A stretch of 64,000 nt of DNA from Paraconiothyrium sp. Pb-2020 (GCA_022419385.1 JAJUBI010000001.1:2914001-2978000), one strand, 5' to 3'. Positions 23,491-33,864 are shown, counted from the first letter of the stretch. Notes: generated by a model not told the origin, from the sequence alone. Program-made: numbers and translations.

Positions 23491-24930
23491 ATGAAGCGCT
23501 TCTCAATTGCATGGTTTCGTAACATATTTCTAGTTGCTTTAGTATTGACGACAACCTTCATTTTACTATTCTATAAAAACGGCGACGTAGCCTCCATCAT
23601 TCGTGATGGCATCGATGCACAGAAGCAAGTGCCTTTGGGAAAGCTCAACAAGCACACTAAGCTGCCAGTAGCAGAGCGTCTGGACATGTCAAAGAACGAG
23701 TGCAGGATGACTTTCCCAGACTTGTTCATGGACGCCGATTATGCGGCCAAGAATGGGAAATTTGTGCTGGAAAAGGATGAAGGAGACTACACAGGCCTCG
23801 TACAAGGTCGAATCAAAGACAACAAAGTACGCCACCTTCAACGCTTCACTACCACCAATTCAACAATCCAGCAAAACCATCTACTAATTACACCTACACA
23901 GCTCTACATCCTCACCACCGCCCCCTCCCCAGTCCCCCAAATCCTCCGCCAACGCACTGCCATCCTCTCCCAACTCCACCGCGCCCTCATCACCTCCCCA
24001 ACCCCCCTCCCAGACACACCCTTCGCTTTCGTCGTAAACGACTCCCCCCGAAACAACTCCTGGGCCTTCGCCCGCCCCAATAAAAACGGAACCTACAACA
24101 TCTTCCTCATGCCCTCCTTCGCCTTCTGGTCCTGGCCCGCCCCCACCCTCGGCGCCTTCGACGCCGTCCTCTCGCGCATCTCCACCCTCGAAGCTACCAC
24201 GCCCTTCGACCAGAAAATAGACAAAGCCGTCTGGCGCGGTACCCCGTGGTTCAACCCCCTCGGGCACCCGCGGCTCCGGCAGGATCTGCTCAAAGCGACG
24301 CAGAACCGCGAGTGGGCGGATGTCGCCGCGCTGAACACGCACGCGCACACAAGCAATAAGCTGGCGATGGAGGAGTTTTGCAGGTACAAGTATGTGGTGT
24401 ATACCGAGGGGGTGACGTACAGTGGGAGGCTGCCGTATCACCAGGCGTGCGGGAGCGTGGTGGTAAGCGCGCCGTTGACGTATTTGACGCAGACGGCGTG
24501 GTTTGTGAGGCCGGTTTTGGCGGGGGAGCTCATTGCGGGGTTGGGGGGAGGTAAGGGCGCGAGGCGGAGGAAGAGCGAAGGTGAGGGAATGACGATGCCG
24601 CTGTTGGGCACTGTGAGGGACTGGCGCGAAGCTAATGCGATATACGTCTCGCCGAGGTTCGATGATCTTGAAGAGGTTATCATGGTGCTGCGTGCGCATC
24701 CAGAGGTCGCGAGGCGGATTGCGCGGAATCAGCGCGAGGCGGTTGTGGAGAGGGGGTATTTGAGTGGTGCGGCGGAGGCGTGTTACTGGCGCGCGTTGGT
24801 AGAGGCTTGGGCTATGAGCGTGGTGGTACGTGACGAGTGGGCGGAGGAGGTGGGCGAAAGGTATGAGACGTGGCTACTGAAGCAGATGTCTACAACAAGC
24901 GGAAACACACCCGGAAAGGCTGGGGGTTGA
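23491..24930 (+). CDS. GT90/CAP10-like glycosyltransferase, type II membrane protein
   Basis: Family GT90 (CAP10/KDELC/Rumi) enzymes transfer xylose or glucose in the secretory pathway. The N-terminus has a single transmembrane anchor (FLVALVLTTTFILLFY, residues about 13-28). The catalytic hallmark YVVYTEGVTYSGRLPYHQACGS is present near 24390-24470, with WRGTPW and HPRLRQDLL upstream and RNQREAVVERGYLS near the C-terminus. The frame is open from 23491 to 24930, but 23827-23901 is almost certainly a 75-nt in-frame intron: it starts GTACGC, contains the branch-point-like CTACTAATTAC and ends ACACAG. Its removal brings GRIKDNK next to LYIL and gives 454 residues. Codon use is very CG-rich in the second half. 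The protein is likely a Golgi glycan or capsule-type transferase; the substrate is unknown. Confidence 0.85.
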   Translation: MKRFSIAWFRNIFLVALVLTTTFILLFYKNGDVASIIRDGIDAQKQVPLGKLNKHTKLPVAERLDMSKNECRMTFPDLFMDADYAAKNGKFVLEKDEGDYTGLVQGRIKDNKVRHLQRFTTTNSTIQQNHLLITPTQLYILTTAPSPVPQILRQRTAILSQLHRALITSPTPLPDTPFAFVVNDSPRNNSWAFARPNKNGTYNIFLMPSFAFWSWPAPTLGAFDAVLSRISTLEATTPFDQKIDKAVWRGTPWFNPLGHPRLRQDLLKATQNREWADVAALNTHAHTSNKLAMEEFCRYKYVVYTEGVTYSGRLPYHQACGSVVVSAPLTYLTQTAWFVRPVLAGELIAGLGGGKGARRRKSEGEGMTMPLLGTVRDWREANAIYVSPRFDDLEEVIMVLRAHPEVARRIARNQREAVVERGYLSGAAEACYWRALVEAWAMSVVVRDEWAEEVGERYETWLLKQMSTTSGNTPGKAGG

Positions 24931-25343
24931 GGCGAGAGTGAGGAGTGGGGGCTATGATAGTGCGCACTTATAGGTACAACAGCGGGTATACGCGTATGAG
25001 CGCAAGAAGAAGTATACAAAGAAGCGGATGGGGCGCGACGAAGCCGCGGCGCGGGGGTAGAGCCTTGTTCGCAAAGGCAGAAGTCAAGGATACTTGATCC
25101 ATTGTGCGCACAGGCGAAGGTCGCGACGAGGTCATAAGCATGCACAGCAGTAAGATACGATGAAGATGTCACGGACATGTAAGCAAGAAGGTATTATGAT
25201 GATGTGAAACTCTTTGCGAGTGATGCCATTGATGCCAAACAAGATATATGCGTCAGTGCAAGAATGTGTGACAACCAACCACCAAGACCATGACCAACAA
25301 TGACCATATACCAGACCCAAGACCAGACCATCCACCAGGCTTG

Positions 25344-25538
25344 AGTTGCAGGTAGGCCAGGCACGAAGCCCTCAGATTCCACACGGCCTGCAACATAAGC
25401 CAACCACCAGATACCGCGCACTCAGCACCGCGAAGCAGGACTAGGCACTCGACCGCGGGCACCAACCTGTTCAGTTGTCCAGTGTTCAGTTGCAGGTAGG
25501 CCAGGCACGAAGCCCTCAGATTCCACACAGCCTGCAAC
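25344..25538. repeat. 51-bp direct duplication with 93-bp spacer
   Basis: 25344-25394 and 25488-25538 are identical except one base: both begin AGTTGCAGGTAGGCCAGGCA and end GCCTGCAAC. The spacing of starts is 144 bp. The second copy is directly preceded by a related short TTCAGTTG word. Origin unknown; local duplication is the simplest explanation. Confidence 0.9.
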
Positions 25539-25689
25539 GTACTAACCATGACAGTCGAACCTGATGTGCTTCCAAGACCGGCGGGCCATAACAATGGACA
25601 CCTGTGAGGCAAAACAGTCACTGCTCCAGTGCGCTGTGCGATCCAACTCTTGACCATGTTGTGACCACCCAAGCCATACCGAAGAAGAG

Positions 25690-25822
25690 TGTTGATGAAT
25701 GATGTTGATGAGTGTTGATGAATGATGTCGATGAAGGATGTTGAAGAAGGTTGATGAAGGATGTTGAAGAAGGTTGATGAAGGATGTTGATGAAGGTTGA
25801 TGAAGGTTGATGAACGTCGGTG
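25690..25822. repeat. Minisatellite of GATGTTGATGAAG-type units
   Basis: Imperfect tandem repeats of 12-27 bases built from GTTGATGAA, GATGTTGA and GAAGGTTGATGAAG. The array is a purine/TG-rich strand with almost no C. The purine bias continues downstream to about 26240. Confidence 0.85.
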
Positions 25823-26339
25823 ATGGTAAGACCCAGTGAGGTGGACATCCACTGAGGTCAGTCAGCAAGAGTGGGACGAACCTGGTGAAGGACTGACCAA
25901 GAGATGTGTTGGATGTGTCATCCAAAAGAGTGAGGGAGGTTGGCATGAGCCGACATGATGTTGTGACTCAGGTGAGTGTGAGTCAAGTAGGTAGGGTGAG
26001 CTGATGTGAAGTGAAGGTCGATGCTCAAGGTGGGTTTGTTTGAAGCTCATAAGTGAAAGAAGGATGAGACATATTGAGGTAAGATTGGGATGATGTCATG
26101 TCCAAGAGACTTGATGGGGTCTGAAGCGGAGCTAAGAGCTCGGAAGGCTTGTGGAGTGAGAGTGGAGAGAAGAGGAGAAGGCCTGAGTCGGCCAAAAGTT
26201 TCTTGATATGGACTTTGGCCGGTGCTAGCTCTAGCGCAATGCCAAGAGTCATGTGACTGCTGCTGCCTCGCGCCCGATTAGGAAATAGTCGTCATGTGAA
26301 TGAGAGAGTCGCGCTCTGGGAGTAACTGGAGCCGGTGGG

Positions 26340-26640
26340 CAACAGCACAACTAAGGAAGCGATATCTTTTGGTGCAAGTATACGCGGGGAATGCATTGAA
26401 CAGATTGATAAAGGCGGAAATCCAAAGCATGTCGCGCAGCAGCTGGGCATGCGAGAGCGGGCGATGATCTCGCCAGTGGCAAAGCTCTTCATCGTCGTCA
26501 GTATTCTGCAATCTGGGGCAACCTGATATCGACGTAAATATTACGAGCACCGAGAAGGCCGGCCTAGAAATGCCGCGAGTCGTTCCTTGTGAGCTTCTTC
26601 CTGTGCTGGAGCGCGGTGCGCGGGTCAGAGAGGTACTGGG
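26340..26640 (+). pseudogene. Possible degraded DNA-transposon (HTH) relic
   Basis: A short translated stretch (RGECIEQIDKGG, then VAQQLGM) resembles the helix-turn-helix of Tc1/mariner-like transposase N-termini. A HREGRPRN-like tail follows in another frame, with stops around it. No terminal inverted repeats or catalytic triad were found. This is a weak resemblance and could be wrong. Confidence 0.2.
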
Positions 26641-28073
26641 CAACTTTGGGGTCAAACCTGCGACAAGTGGCACAAGTACATTCTATGAGTACAGTAAAGG
26701 GTAGATAGAGGAAGACGATGTATCGTTGTAGGCTGCAAATATGCGTCGACGCGGTGTTTGGCCACGAGCAGGCGCTGCTTCTAGCCGTCGTGCTCGCCCA
26801 GCTCGCCAAATACGAGTAGCACGTCTATCCAAGTCAATTTAGTAACTGGAGATCATCGAGAACAGACAAATACCATTACTGAGTGCGCGTAATGCTTCGA
26901 GACCGCTTCATCCAGCTCGCGACAGCAGTAGCTGGCGTCTTTCAAACGACTCGGCTGCTTCTAACGACATGCCCACAACGCGACGCCTCCCCTAAGCGTA
27001 TCTATATGTGATACAGATAGCCTCTTTTCTAAGGTATTGTTATGAGGGTCTGCTCTCGCTGATGGCGAAGCGCGGCCGGCTTGCGCTGCTGACGGCGGTC
27101 GCGCCTCTGCTGTTAGAACGCCCCTCAACACCTCGACCAACCGTACAACAGGTTTTCTAGTGCTCATTTCGAGATTAGGTACGGCTACCAAAGCAATCGA
27201 GGTCGTGCTAGCAGGAAATTGTAGCGGCGGTGCTGTGGCGCTCCAATCTATTGACGCGCTCTAGTCACGAACCCCGCCACAGGCACAAACACTTCTAGTC
27301 GTACTCGCAGACTGCTTCTGATCCTTTTACAGCTTTGAAGGCCCTCATAAGACTTAGCAGAGACCTCGCGCCTGCCGCCATCATCATCGGGAGGACACTC
27401 GCTTCAGATATCGCCCGAACGCGATCGTCCCCGACTCCACACTGCGACGCACCACAAGGGTACCGAGAGCGCAATCGCCGTGGCACGCTCACGAGCCGTC
27501 TTTCGCTGACAATCCTGCATCGATTGGAAGATTACGTTACGCTGATGCCACATACGCGCGAGCGGTACAAGAAAAGGCAACGGCTGATTCCTGAAGCACG
27601 GAAAAGAAGGAAGCACAACTGGTGTCATCGCTATAACATTGACGCAAGCCTGAAACGTGGGAAACACACCGCTCTGGCTAACCTATTAGACCGCAAACAG
27701 TGGTGGCGTGTAGCTGCGCACCACGTCATACAACCGATGGAGGGCAGGTGTGACTCTTAAGATTGGGAACGCCGGTCATTGAATTAGTGACTCCTCCGGC
27801 CTGATGAGCCATTTGATGACGGCAGCACGAAAAAATAACCTTCGCGCCCCTGGATCCCTCTTCTTTCTCCATAATCCTCTTATCTGAACCAGGCCATCTC
27901 AACGCTTTCCACAAATCGTTTGACTCTGCTGTACAGTCCCTATGAGCTGACCCTATGCTTCTGAATTCCGCACCAGAAGTCTCACTGGAGTCATTCTTGA
28001 AAGAATTCGCACTCCGAAAATCAATTTCTTCACCCAATGATCGGTTTCCCTATGGCCCAGGCAACCCCAGAAG

Positions 28074-28955
28074 CTACTGTGACCTGAACTTTCCCAAAAT
28101 GATCTGCTCCGATGCCGTCGCATCCTCCACCGTGAAAGATGTAATATAGTGACTACGCCAAACAAAAGGGCTGTCGAAGAATTCTTTGCCCAAAAATACA
28201 ACTTCCACCTTAGTGTCCTTAGAGAAGACAATGGGTTGAGCCCCTATCCCCGGTAATTCAACTTCTTTCCGGTAGACTCTTATGTTGAAGCTCGTCCATA
28301 CGTTCCATTTTAGTACCAGCTTGAAATGCTTCAGGAACTTGCAACGCAAAGAGATCGAAGATAGCTGGTCCCAGTCTCCGGTATATATCGGCATGGAGAC
28401 GTCAAAACGTCTCACTTGATCCGCAATATTATGTCTGGGAATGTATGCAAAGGTGTTCTGCTTGAAGAATGCCTCTTTGACGCAGCGAGCTATATCGTGG
28501 GGCAAAGCGAGATGGAACAGCAGTACTTCCGGCCAATGACTTGCTTCCCAAAGCCGAAGATTTCTAAAGGGGGGAATAGTGGACTTGCCCTGGTTGAAGA
28601 TGCCCCAGGTTGATGCATAGTGGAACTGGCCAAAGTTCTTGTGTGGCCTAGAGATCTTATTGAAGCTGAGGTTGAGCTCTAAAACACGCAGCTTTAGCTC
28701 CTCGGGCAGCTTATTCCAATTTCTGTCCAAATTTGGATATGTAAGAGGATCAAGGTAGAGTCTTGCGTTGAAAGGTGCGAAGTGTGTGACGGTTTTGCCG
28801 TTGGGGACGATTACTCGAACTTGCGTTTCGTTGCCATCCTGAACATGATATGATGTGGCACTCCGTATGCTGATTCTTTTGCCTGGCTCTAATATCATTG
28901 GCGCAAACAGAGTACCGACGTCATAGTCGGGAGATTGAGACATTTCAAGCGACAT
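28074..28955 (-). CDS. F-box-like unknown protein, paralogue of the gene at 29486
   Basis: Single-exon frame of 293 residues, starting at the ATG at 28955 (MSLEMSQSPDYD); an upstream in-frame ATG at 29087 would add 44 residues of different character. It aligns by eye with the neighbouring gene: both have APMILEPGKRISIRS / TPMILQPNKFISVRS, then LYLDPLTYPNLDRNW / LYIEPLTYPGFGRHW, then an F-box-like LPEELKLRVLELNLSF / LPNELKIHVLEYNLSF, then WPEVLLFHLALPHDIA / WPEVLSHHLALPGKIG. The LPxEL segment resembles the start of an F-box, but a full F-box was not established. No signal peptide or membrane helix. The function is not known. Confidence 0.7.
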   Translation of the reverse strand: MSLEMSQSPDYDVGTLFAPMILEPGKRISIRSATSYHVQDGNETQVRVIVPNGKTVTHFAPFNARLYLDPLTYPNLDRNWNKLPEELKLRVLELNLSFNKISRPHKNFGQFHYASTWGIFNQGKSTIPPFRNLRLWEASHWPEVLLFHLALPHDIARCVKEAFFKQNTFAYIPRHNIADQVRRFDVSMPIYTGDWDQLSSISLRCKFLKHFKLVLKWNVWTSFNIRVYRKEVELPGIGAQPIVFSKDTKVEVVFLGKEFFDSPFVWRSHYITSFTVEDATASEQIILGKFRSQ

Positions 28956-29485
28956 TGCTGAAGGCTTCGAGTGAGGTTTCGTTGGATAGCAGGATGGCAA
29001 TGAACATAGCAGATTTATATCCAGATGTTGGGAGTCTGATAGATCATGTGGTGAACTTAGCAAGCAGCTGTGTTTAACAAGCGACAAACACTGGCATTAA
29101 TTGACTGCAACACTTGAGTCCATGTTTCTTGCACAGAAACAAAGCCGCCAAGGCCGTAATCCCAGTTTGTGCGCTTGGGATCTTCTCGAACCTTTCTTCG
29201 CACCACGTGGAGTATGCGAAGATCTGGGTGAGGTGCATCAAACATCTTACAACATCAAAACAAGATACACTGATGTGAACAAGAAAGTGTTGGATGTGCC
29301 CACACTGGTCAATGTGTTATTACATCAAAAACATTACAAGAGATGAACAATTTTGCTGAACTTGCTCACCTCTAAGCGTTATACTACGTACCCTTCGTGA
29401 GCAAAATGCACCACATGTTATCATACAGGATTTTTCGTCAGTTGAAAACATAAAAAACCATCACTCTCCATATTCCAAACCTCCA
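28956..29485. other. Intergenic region between two paralogues
   Basis: 530 bases, AT-rich, holding the promoter of the downstream paralogue and the 3' UTR of the upstream one (both minus strand). No gene was seen. Confidence 0.4.
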
Positions 29486-30415
29486 CTAACTGAAAATCCG
29501 CTTTCCTTTGACCCAATGCTTCCCAGAACAATCCATGAAATGAAACTTGGTCATTATTAGTTCCTCTAACCTCCTACTGCTTCGGTCATTGTGCCCAGTG
29601 AAGTCGACTTTGAGCTTGAACTTCGTAGGAAAGTAAAGAATATCATCATCCGTTACGGGAGGATTCATGAGAAATAACTCAAGCCGCAACTGTGTCGAAT
29701 GTCTGTTTTTACTCCAATCAAACGTCACATGCAGATGGAGACGGTCCAATGCGGTGAAAACCGAATGTGGGATTCTAGAAAGGAGTATCCAATGTTCCTG
29801 GGATACATGGAGAGTCAAACGCAGACTTCGCATGTATTGGGTGATGGAGTAATGTGGGAGCCAATTGAAAAATTTGTTTAGACGCGGAGCTACCACGAAG
29901 GTGTTCCTTGCGCCAAACACCTCTTTTGAGATCAACCCGATCTTACCAGGGAGGGCTAGGTGATGGGATAGAACTTCCGGCCACTGACTGTCTTCACGGA
30001 GTCGCTTCTCTCCCGACAGGGGAACTACATGCCACAGCGTGTCGGATCGCAGTTGTACCTCGTCGAAAGAAAGGTTATACTCAAGGACATGGATCTTCAA
30101 CTCATTTGGTAATGATTCCCAATGTCTTCCGAAGCCGGGGTATGTAAGTGGTTCGATGTAAAGTTTCGCGTCGGGCGGAGCAGTGTATTTAGCTAATCCA
30201 GTGCTGGCGATAGTGATTGGTGACGAGTTACCGATTCGAATTTGATATGGATCGCGACTTCGTACCGAGATAAACTTATTCGGTTGAAGTATCATTGGTG
30301 TGTATAGGGTGATACGGCCCTCTTCGATGTCACGGAGGGTGTTCGCGGTGGTGTTAGGGGCAGGAGGTTTCAGGTCGCTAGGCCTTGCCACCGACTTAGC
30401 GATGTTGAAGGACAT
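29486..30415 (-). CDS. F-box-like unknown protein, paralogue of the gene at 28074
   Basis: Single-exon frame of 309 residues starting MSFNIAKSVARP. It shares with the downstream neighbour the MILxPxKxIS block, the PLTYP...W block, LPNELKIHVLEYNLSF and the WPEVLxxHLALP motif. The C-terminal half (LRLTLHVSQEHWILLSRIPH, then a segment with KFKLKVDFTGHNDRSSR) matches the partner's in layout but diverges strongly. The two genes are in tandem on the minus strand, so they arose by local duplication. Both are unusually Leu/Pro/His-rich for this neighbourhood. Function unknown. Confidence 0.7.
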   Translation of the reverse strand: MSFNIAKSVARPSDLKPPAPNTTANTLRDIEEGRITLYTPMILQPNKFISVRSRDPYQIRIGNSSPITIASTGLAKYTAPPDAKLYIEPLTYPGFGRHWESLPNELKIHVLEYNLSFDEVQLRSDTLWHVVPLSGEKRLREDSQWPEVLSHHLALPGKIGLISKEVFGARNTFVVAPRLNKFFNWLPHYSITQYMRSLRLTLHVSQEHWILLSRIPHSVFTALDRLHLHVTFDWSKNRHSTQLRLELFLMNPPVTDDDILYFPTKFKLKVDFTGHNDRSSRRLEELIMTKFHFMDCSGKHWVKGKRIFS

Positions 30416-30766
30416 CTTCGACTAATTGGGCAGTTTTCAGTTGCTGTCTATGCTACAGAAAGCTGCAGCGGTCCCTTCAGAGTTTATATTCTCAAAAATA
30501 GAAAGCATGACTGCTCTTGTGACCAAATCAGCAAGAGCCGATGACTTGCGCAAATAGCATAAATGCTTGCATCAAGATTGGGAAGTTGATTCTAAGAATT
30601 TGCTAAAAGACAATTTTTTCATCTTGGTAAGACAGCGTACGCCGAACGACCATTGATAGATCTCCCATTGAACATTCTACACAACCGCGATCCCCAAGAC
30701 CTGCATCCCGTTAGCACACGCCGCTTCAAGTAAACACTCATCTTCTATTACCAAAGATCTTTCCTC

Positions 30767-31045
30767 CTACCCGACACAACCTCTCCCACCCCCATAAGAG
30801 CATCGCTCAACACCTTCACCATCATTATTATCGGTCCCACGCTCTCTAACCTCACCATCGGTACCCTTCATCTTTCCCATCTCCGTTTCCAGCGGCGAAG
30901 ACGGGTAGTCACCATACGACGGGAAAGCATAGGATCCATAGCTATGGTAGCGGCCGTAGCTACTAGTTTGACGGGGCGGGAGGATAGGGAGGGCAGTGAC
31001 CGAGCAGAGGAGGAGGCCGAGCGGGGCGAAAGCGCAGATATGCAT
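30767..31045 (-). CDS. Small secreted protein candidate, Tyr/Gly/Ser-rich
   Basis: 92 codons. The N-terminus MHICAFAPLGLLLCSVTALP is a plausible signal peptide with cleavage after ALP. The mature part has YGRYHSYGSYAFPSYGDYPS followed by a charged, Gly-rich tail with a single C-terminal Cys pair (CSYGGGRGC). No family recognised. It may be an effector-like or wall protein, or a chance ORF; overlapping frames are also open, so confidence is moderate to low. Confidence 0.4.
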   Translation of the reverse strand: MHICAFAPLGLLLCSVTALPILPPRQTSSYGRYHSYGSYAFPSYGDYPSSPLETEMGKMKGTDGEVRERGTDNNDGEGVERCSYGGGRGCVG

Positions 31046-31639
31046 GACGGAGAAAATAAAGATTTGGGAGGGTTGTGGGAAAGATGGAATGAAGACGGAG
31101 GTAGGCGGATGTGGGGACGTCCCTTGCGTTTTGGAGTCGGCGAAGGGAGAACCAAGTTAAGATATAGATTGTGGAATGGAGTACACGAGCGGGAAAGACG
31201 GGCGCTATGTTAGTGGCATACACTTGAAAACCTGGAAGGACAAGCGCAGCACAGGTTTCGGTGTTGGTTTACTTGTGAGACAAACGATCAAGTGGAGATA
31301 GAGCAGCAGGGTTCCCGAGGCGCGTGTTGCGTGTAGCGTGGCATTTTCAAGGCGGCTCCCTTGTGCCACAATGCGTCGCACTGACAGCTGTCGTCATGCT
31401 ATAGACGGGTATGTACTCAAGGCTGTGTGTCACCCTTACGGGTGTCGAATCGTTCGAAGCGGAGAAGTATATTGCATCATTACCAAGTGTGATGATGGCG
31501 GGTACTTGCATGGGTACATCGTGCGTGCTTAGGTTGAGTAAACCACTTGTTGACGGCCTATGAGCACCTCAAGTTTAATGCGCGTGTTGGAAAACCAGTC
31601 TGACTCTTCTCAGATCATCAATTTCTCGCGTCGCCCCAA

Positions 31640-32686
31640 ATGTTTTTCCACCACCTTAATATTCCCGTGAGGCCACCATCACCGCAAGAACCGGAAGACA
31701 CAGAAAGGCTGCTACAGGCCTCAAAGCCCTCTACGCACAGCAAGAAATGCCGGCGCAAACGATATAGGCGGGACCTTCGCGTGGGGATCAAATCGTGCAT
31801 CGTGACGAGCTGCGTCTGGCTTCTCGTATTTGTCGTGGTATTGAACAGTTGGGAAAGGCGAATATTGATTGAGGCGACGGATGACGCTTGCATGGAGCAC
31901 ATCTCGCATTACTGTAGGGCGCAATATCGTGGAATATTGAAGAGAGATCTGCGCTGACGCAGGAAGCCCCGCTCATGAATGAAGTAAAGCCGGAGTGGCA
32001 CGACGTTCGATTCAACGGCACCTTCCTGCACGAAAATGTATATCGGCAGGGTGCGGGACCCAAAGTCGATGCCGCGTGGGAGGCTCTTGGGGTAGATTGT
32101 GAGATCCCAATTGTTTACGCGTTGTAGGCACTGATAAAACAGCAAGACAGACCGATTGTCGTTCCGCTAAGAGAAGCAGAGGAAACAGGATTTCGACCGG
32201 ATCACGTGAGGGTGGGAAAGGAGCACGGCGGCGGCTTTGTCGCGAACGTTGAAGGACTCCACCACTTACATTGTTTGGTACATTTTTGCTCCCTCCTTTT
32301 GCCTGGCGATCGCTAATCATGAGCAGAACATACTCCGCAAGTCCCTTCACTGGAACTACCCTTACTACCTCGCGGAGAGAAAGCCACCCTTCTCGAATAG
32401 CGAGGATATCGTTCGGATCCACGTCACGCACTGTCTGGATATTCTCCGGCAGCAGTTGATGTGCGTTCCCGACGTTGGAGTGCTCGGACAGGTGTGGTAT
32501 AAGCTGGAAAGCATGTCGCAGCCGATGCCGTTTGTCGACTTCAACACCGAGCACCGGTGCCGAGACTTCGAGGGCGTACGAGCGTGGGCGGAGAAGAATC
32601 AATTGCCTGAGGAGAGAGATGTGGATCTAGAGCATTTCTACAGGATGCCGGAGCCGGGAGCATGGGTATACTCGGAGATACCGTAG
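31640..32686 (+). CDS. UstYa-like (DUF3328) membrane protein
   Basis: Four exons (31640-31913, 31967-32098, 32147-32277, 32327-32686) close to 298 residues. An N-terminal cytosolic segment is followed by one transmembrane helix (SCVWLLVFVVVLNSW, residues about 56-70). The lumenal domain carries HYSPLMNEV, VRFNGTF, the Pro/Arg-containing RPIVVPLREA, and both family motifs: HHLHCL (split next to the third intron) and HVTHCLDILRQQLMC, i.e. two HxxHC copies that are thought to bind copper. UstYa-type proteins perform oxidative cyclisation in ribosomally synthesised peptide (RiPP) and other secondary-metabolite pathways. No precursor peptide or other biosynthetic gene is evident next to it, so it may be an orphan or serve another role. 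The family assignment is secure; the reaction is not. Confidence 0.9.
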
Positions 32687-32855
32687 GGTTCTGGCATTGG
32701 AATCAGTTTCGTTCACTTGATAGAGAGGGGGGAATGAAGCTCTTACCGGCCTCGACACCAAGAGCTACGCTTATATAACACGTTTCTCCAGATAGCATCG
32801 GTATCCGCTTTGTCTCGAAATCGCAAGCACGTCGCATTGTCTTGACGTCCCCATC

Positions 32856-33431
32856 TCAATTTTGCCTCGGCTTCACCACCCCATCCTGCACAATATAGTA
32901 CACCACCGTACTATCCGTATCCACTGTTGCCAGCACCACCCTCTTCGTCCCTCTCCACTTGCTCACCCTCCCTCCGCCCTCTACTTCTTCCTTCTCCGGC
33001 GGCACCTCACTGACCCCATCAAAGACCTCCGCCAGTCTCCTTAGCGTCCACTTCTCGCTCAACCTCGCCGGCAAAATCCATTCTCGCTCTGGCTCGGCCT
33101 TGACCTCTAACGCGCCCGTCTCGCCTTCTTTCTGCGCTTTGCGCGCTCGGTCGGCGTCTTTTAGCAGCTCGATGTGCTCGTCGGGGTGGATGTAGAGGCG
33201 GTGTGGTGGTAGACCAGAAAGAAGTGGGCGCGGAAGGAGTGCCCCTGTGAGCGGCGAGTGAGTGTGGATGTGCAGTGAGGTCCAATTGTGTTGGTATTGG
33301 AGATTATGTTGTATTTGGAGGGCGAGGGCGTGGAGCGCGGGATCGTGAGTGTTTGGGGAGGCGTGGTGCGCGATGAGGGTTTGGATGGGCGCGGGCGCAG
33401 GGGGCGCAATGTCTGTTTCTGTGAGCACCAT
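32856..33431 (-). CDS. tRNA-splicing endonuclease subunit Sen15 family protein
   Basis: Single-exon 191-residue frame. N-terminal LHALALQIQHNLQYQHNWTSL precedes the LSGLPPHRLYIHPDEHIELL block and the C-terminal VVLATVDTDSTVVYYIVQDG (ending VVKPRQN), which is the signature region of Sen15 homologues. Sen15 is a non-catalytic structural subunit that pairs with Sen34 in the Sen2-Sen34-Sen15-Sen54 enzyme and helps cut introns from nuclear pre-tRNA. An acidic, Lys/Glu-rich insert sits between the two halves. Start MVLTETDIAPP is the first ATG. The gene looks ordinary and intact, on the opposite strand to the UstYa-like gene. Confidence 0.85.
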   Translation of the reverse strand: MVLTETDIAPPAPAPIQTLIAHHASPNTHDPALHALALQIQHNLQYQHNWTSLHIHTHSPLTGALLPRPLLSGLPPHRLYIHPDEHIELLKDADRARKAQKEGETGALEVKAEPEREWILPARLSEKWTLRRLAEVFDGVSEVPPEKEEVEGGGRVSKWRGTKRVVLATVDTDSTVVYYIVQDGVVKPRQN

Positions 33432-33864
33432 GGTGGGAGGAGGTTGCGATTGGTGATCGTGGTAGATTCGTGGTGTTTAGAAAGTTTGGGGTGGGATGAG
33501 AAATAGCAATCGATAAGGACTGACTCAGGGCTCGCCAAGCACTGACCTCACACACTTCCCCTGTTGTTTCTCCACAATGTTTGTGATACAACAACAAGTT
33601 ATTGTCTTTGAACCTCGCATCAGGTAGAGATTACGGAATGTGACTCACCGTTTGCGCGCGTACTTTCTGCGGCTAGTAAGTCTTCTAGAAAACCTGGTCA
33701 CGTGTCGCCAACTCCACCTGCATTGCTGCGGATCAAGTGTTACTTTCCAGATGTCGTAGCTACGAACGTAAAAATGCATTGCATCTCTCGAAACTAAAGT
33801 CTCCAGAAACTCCGTACTCCATGGTTCCAATGATCAACCTCCGTCCGCATAGCTTCTTCCCCTC

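Larger units (their letters stand above)
24931..28073. other. 3.1-kb gene-poor, repeat-bearing region
   Basis: No supportable gene. It contains a 51-bp direct duplication, a minisatellite with strong G+A bias on the plus strand, and a possible degraded transposon from about 26.3 kb. Long minus-strand ORFs (25253-25852, 25542-25946) read the complement of the repeat in several frames (His/Ser/Thr/Phe-rich) and are not genes. Confidence 0.6.

Noticed and set aside
23884..24699. 271-codon minus-strand ORF inside the GT90 gene
   Set aside because: Antisense shadow of a CG-biased real gene; Arg/Gly/Glu-rich low-complexity translation.
25253..25946. Long minus-strand ORFs over the minisatellite
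   Set aside because: The complement of the repeat lacks stops in several frames at once; His/Ser/Thr/Phe-rich translation is a by-product of the repeat.
27335..27760. 141-codon Arg/His-rich plus-strand ORF
   Set aside because: Considered as a transposase fragment, but no DDE-type motif or terminal repeats were found; left as unexplained sequence in the gene-poor region.
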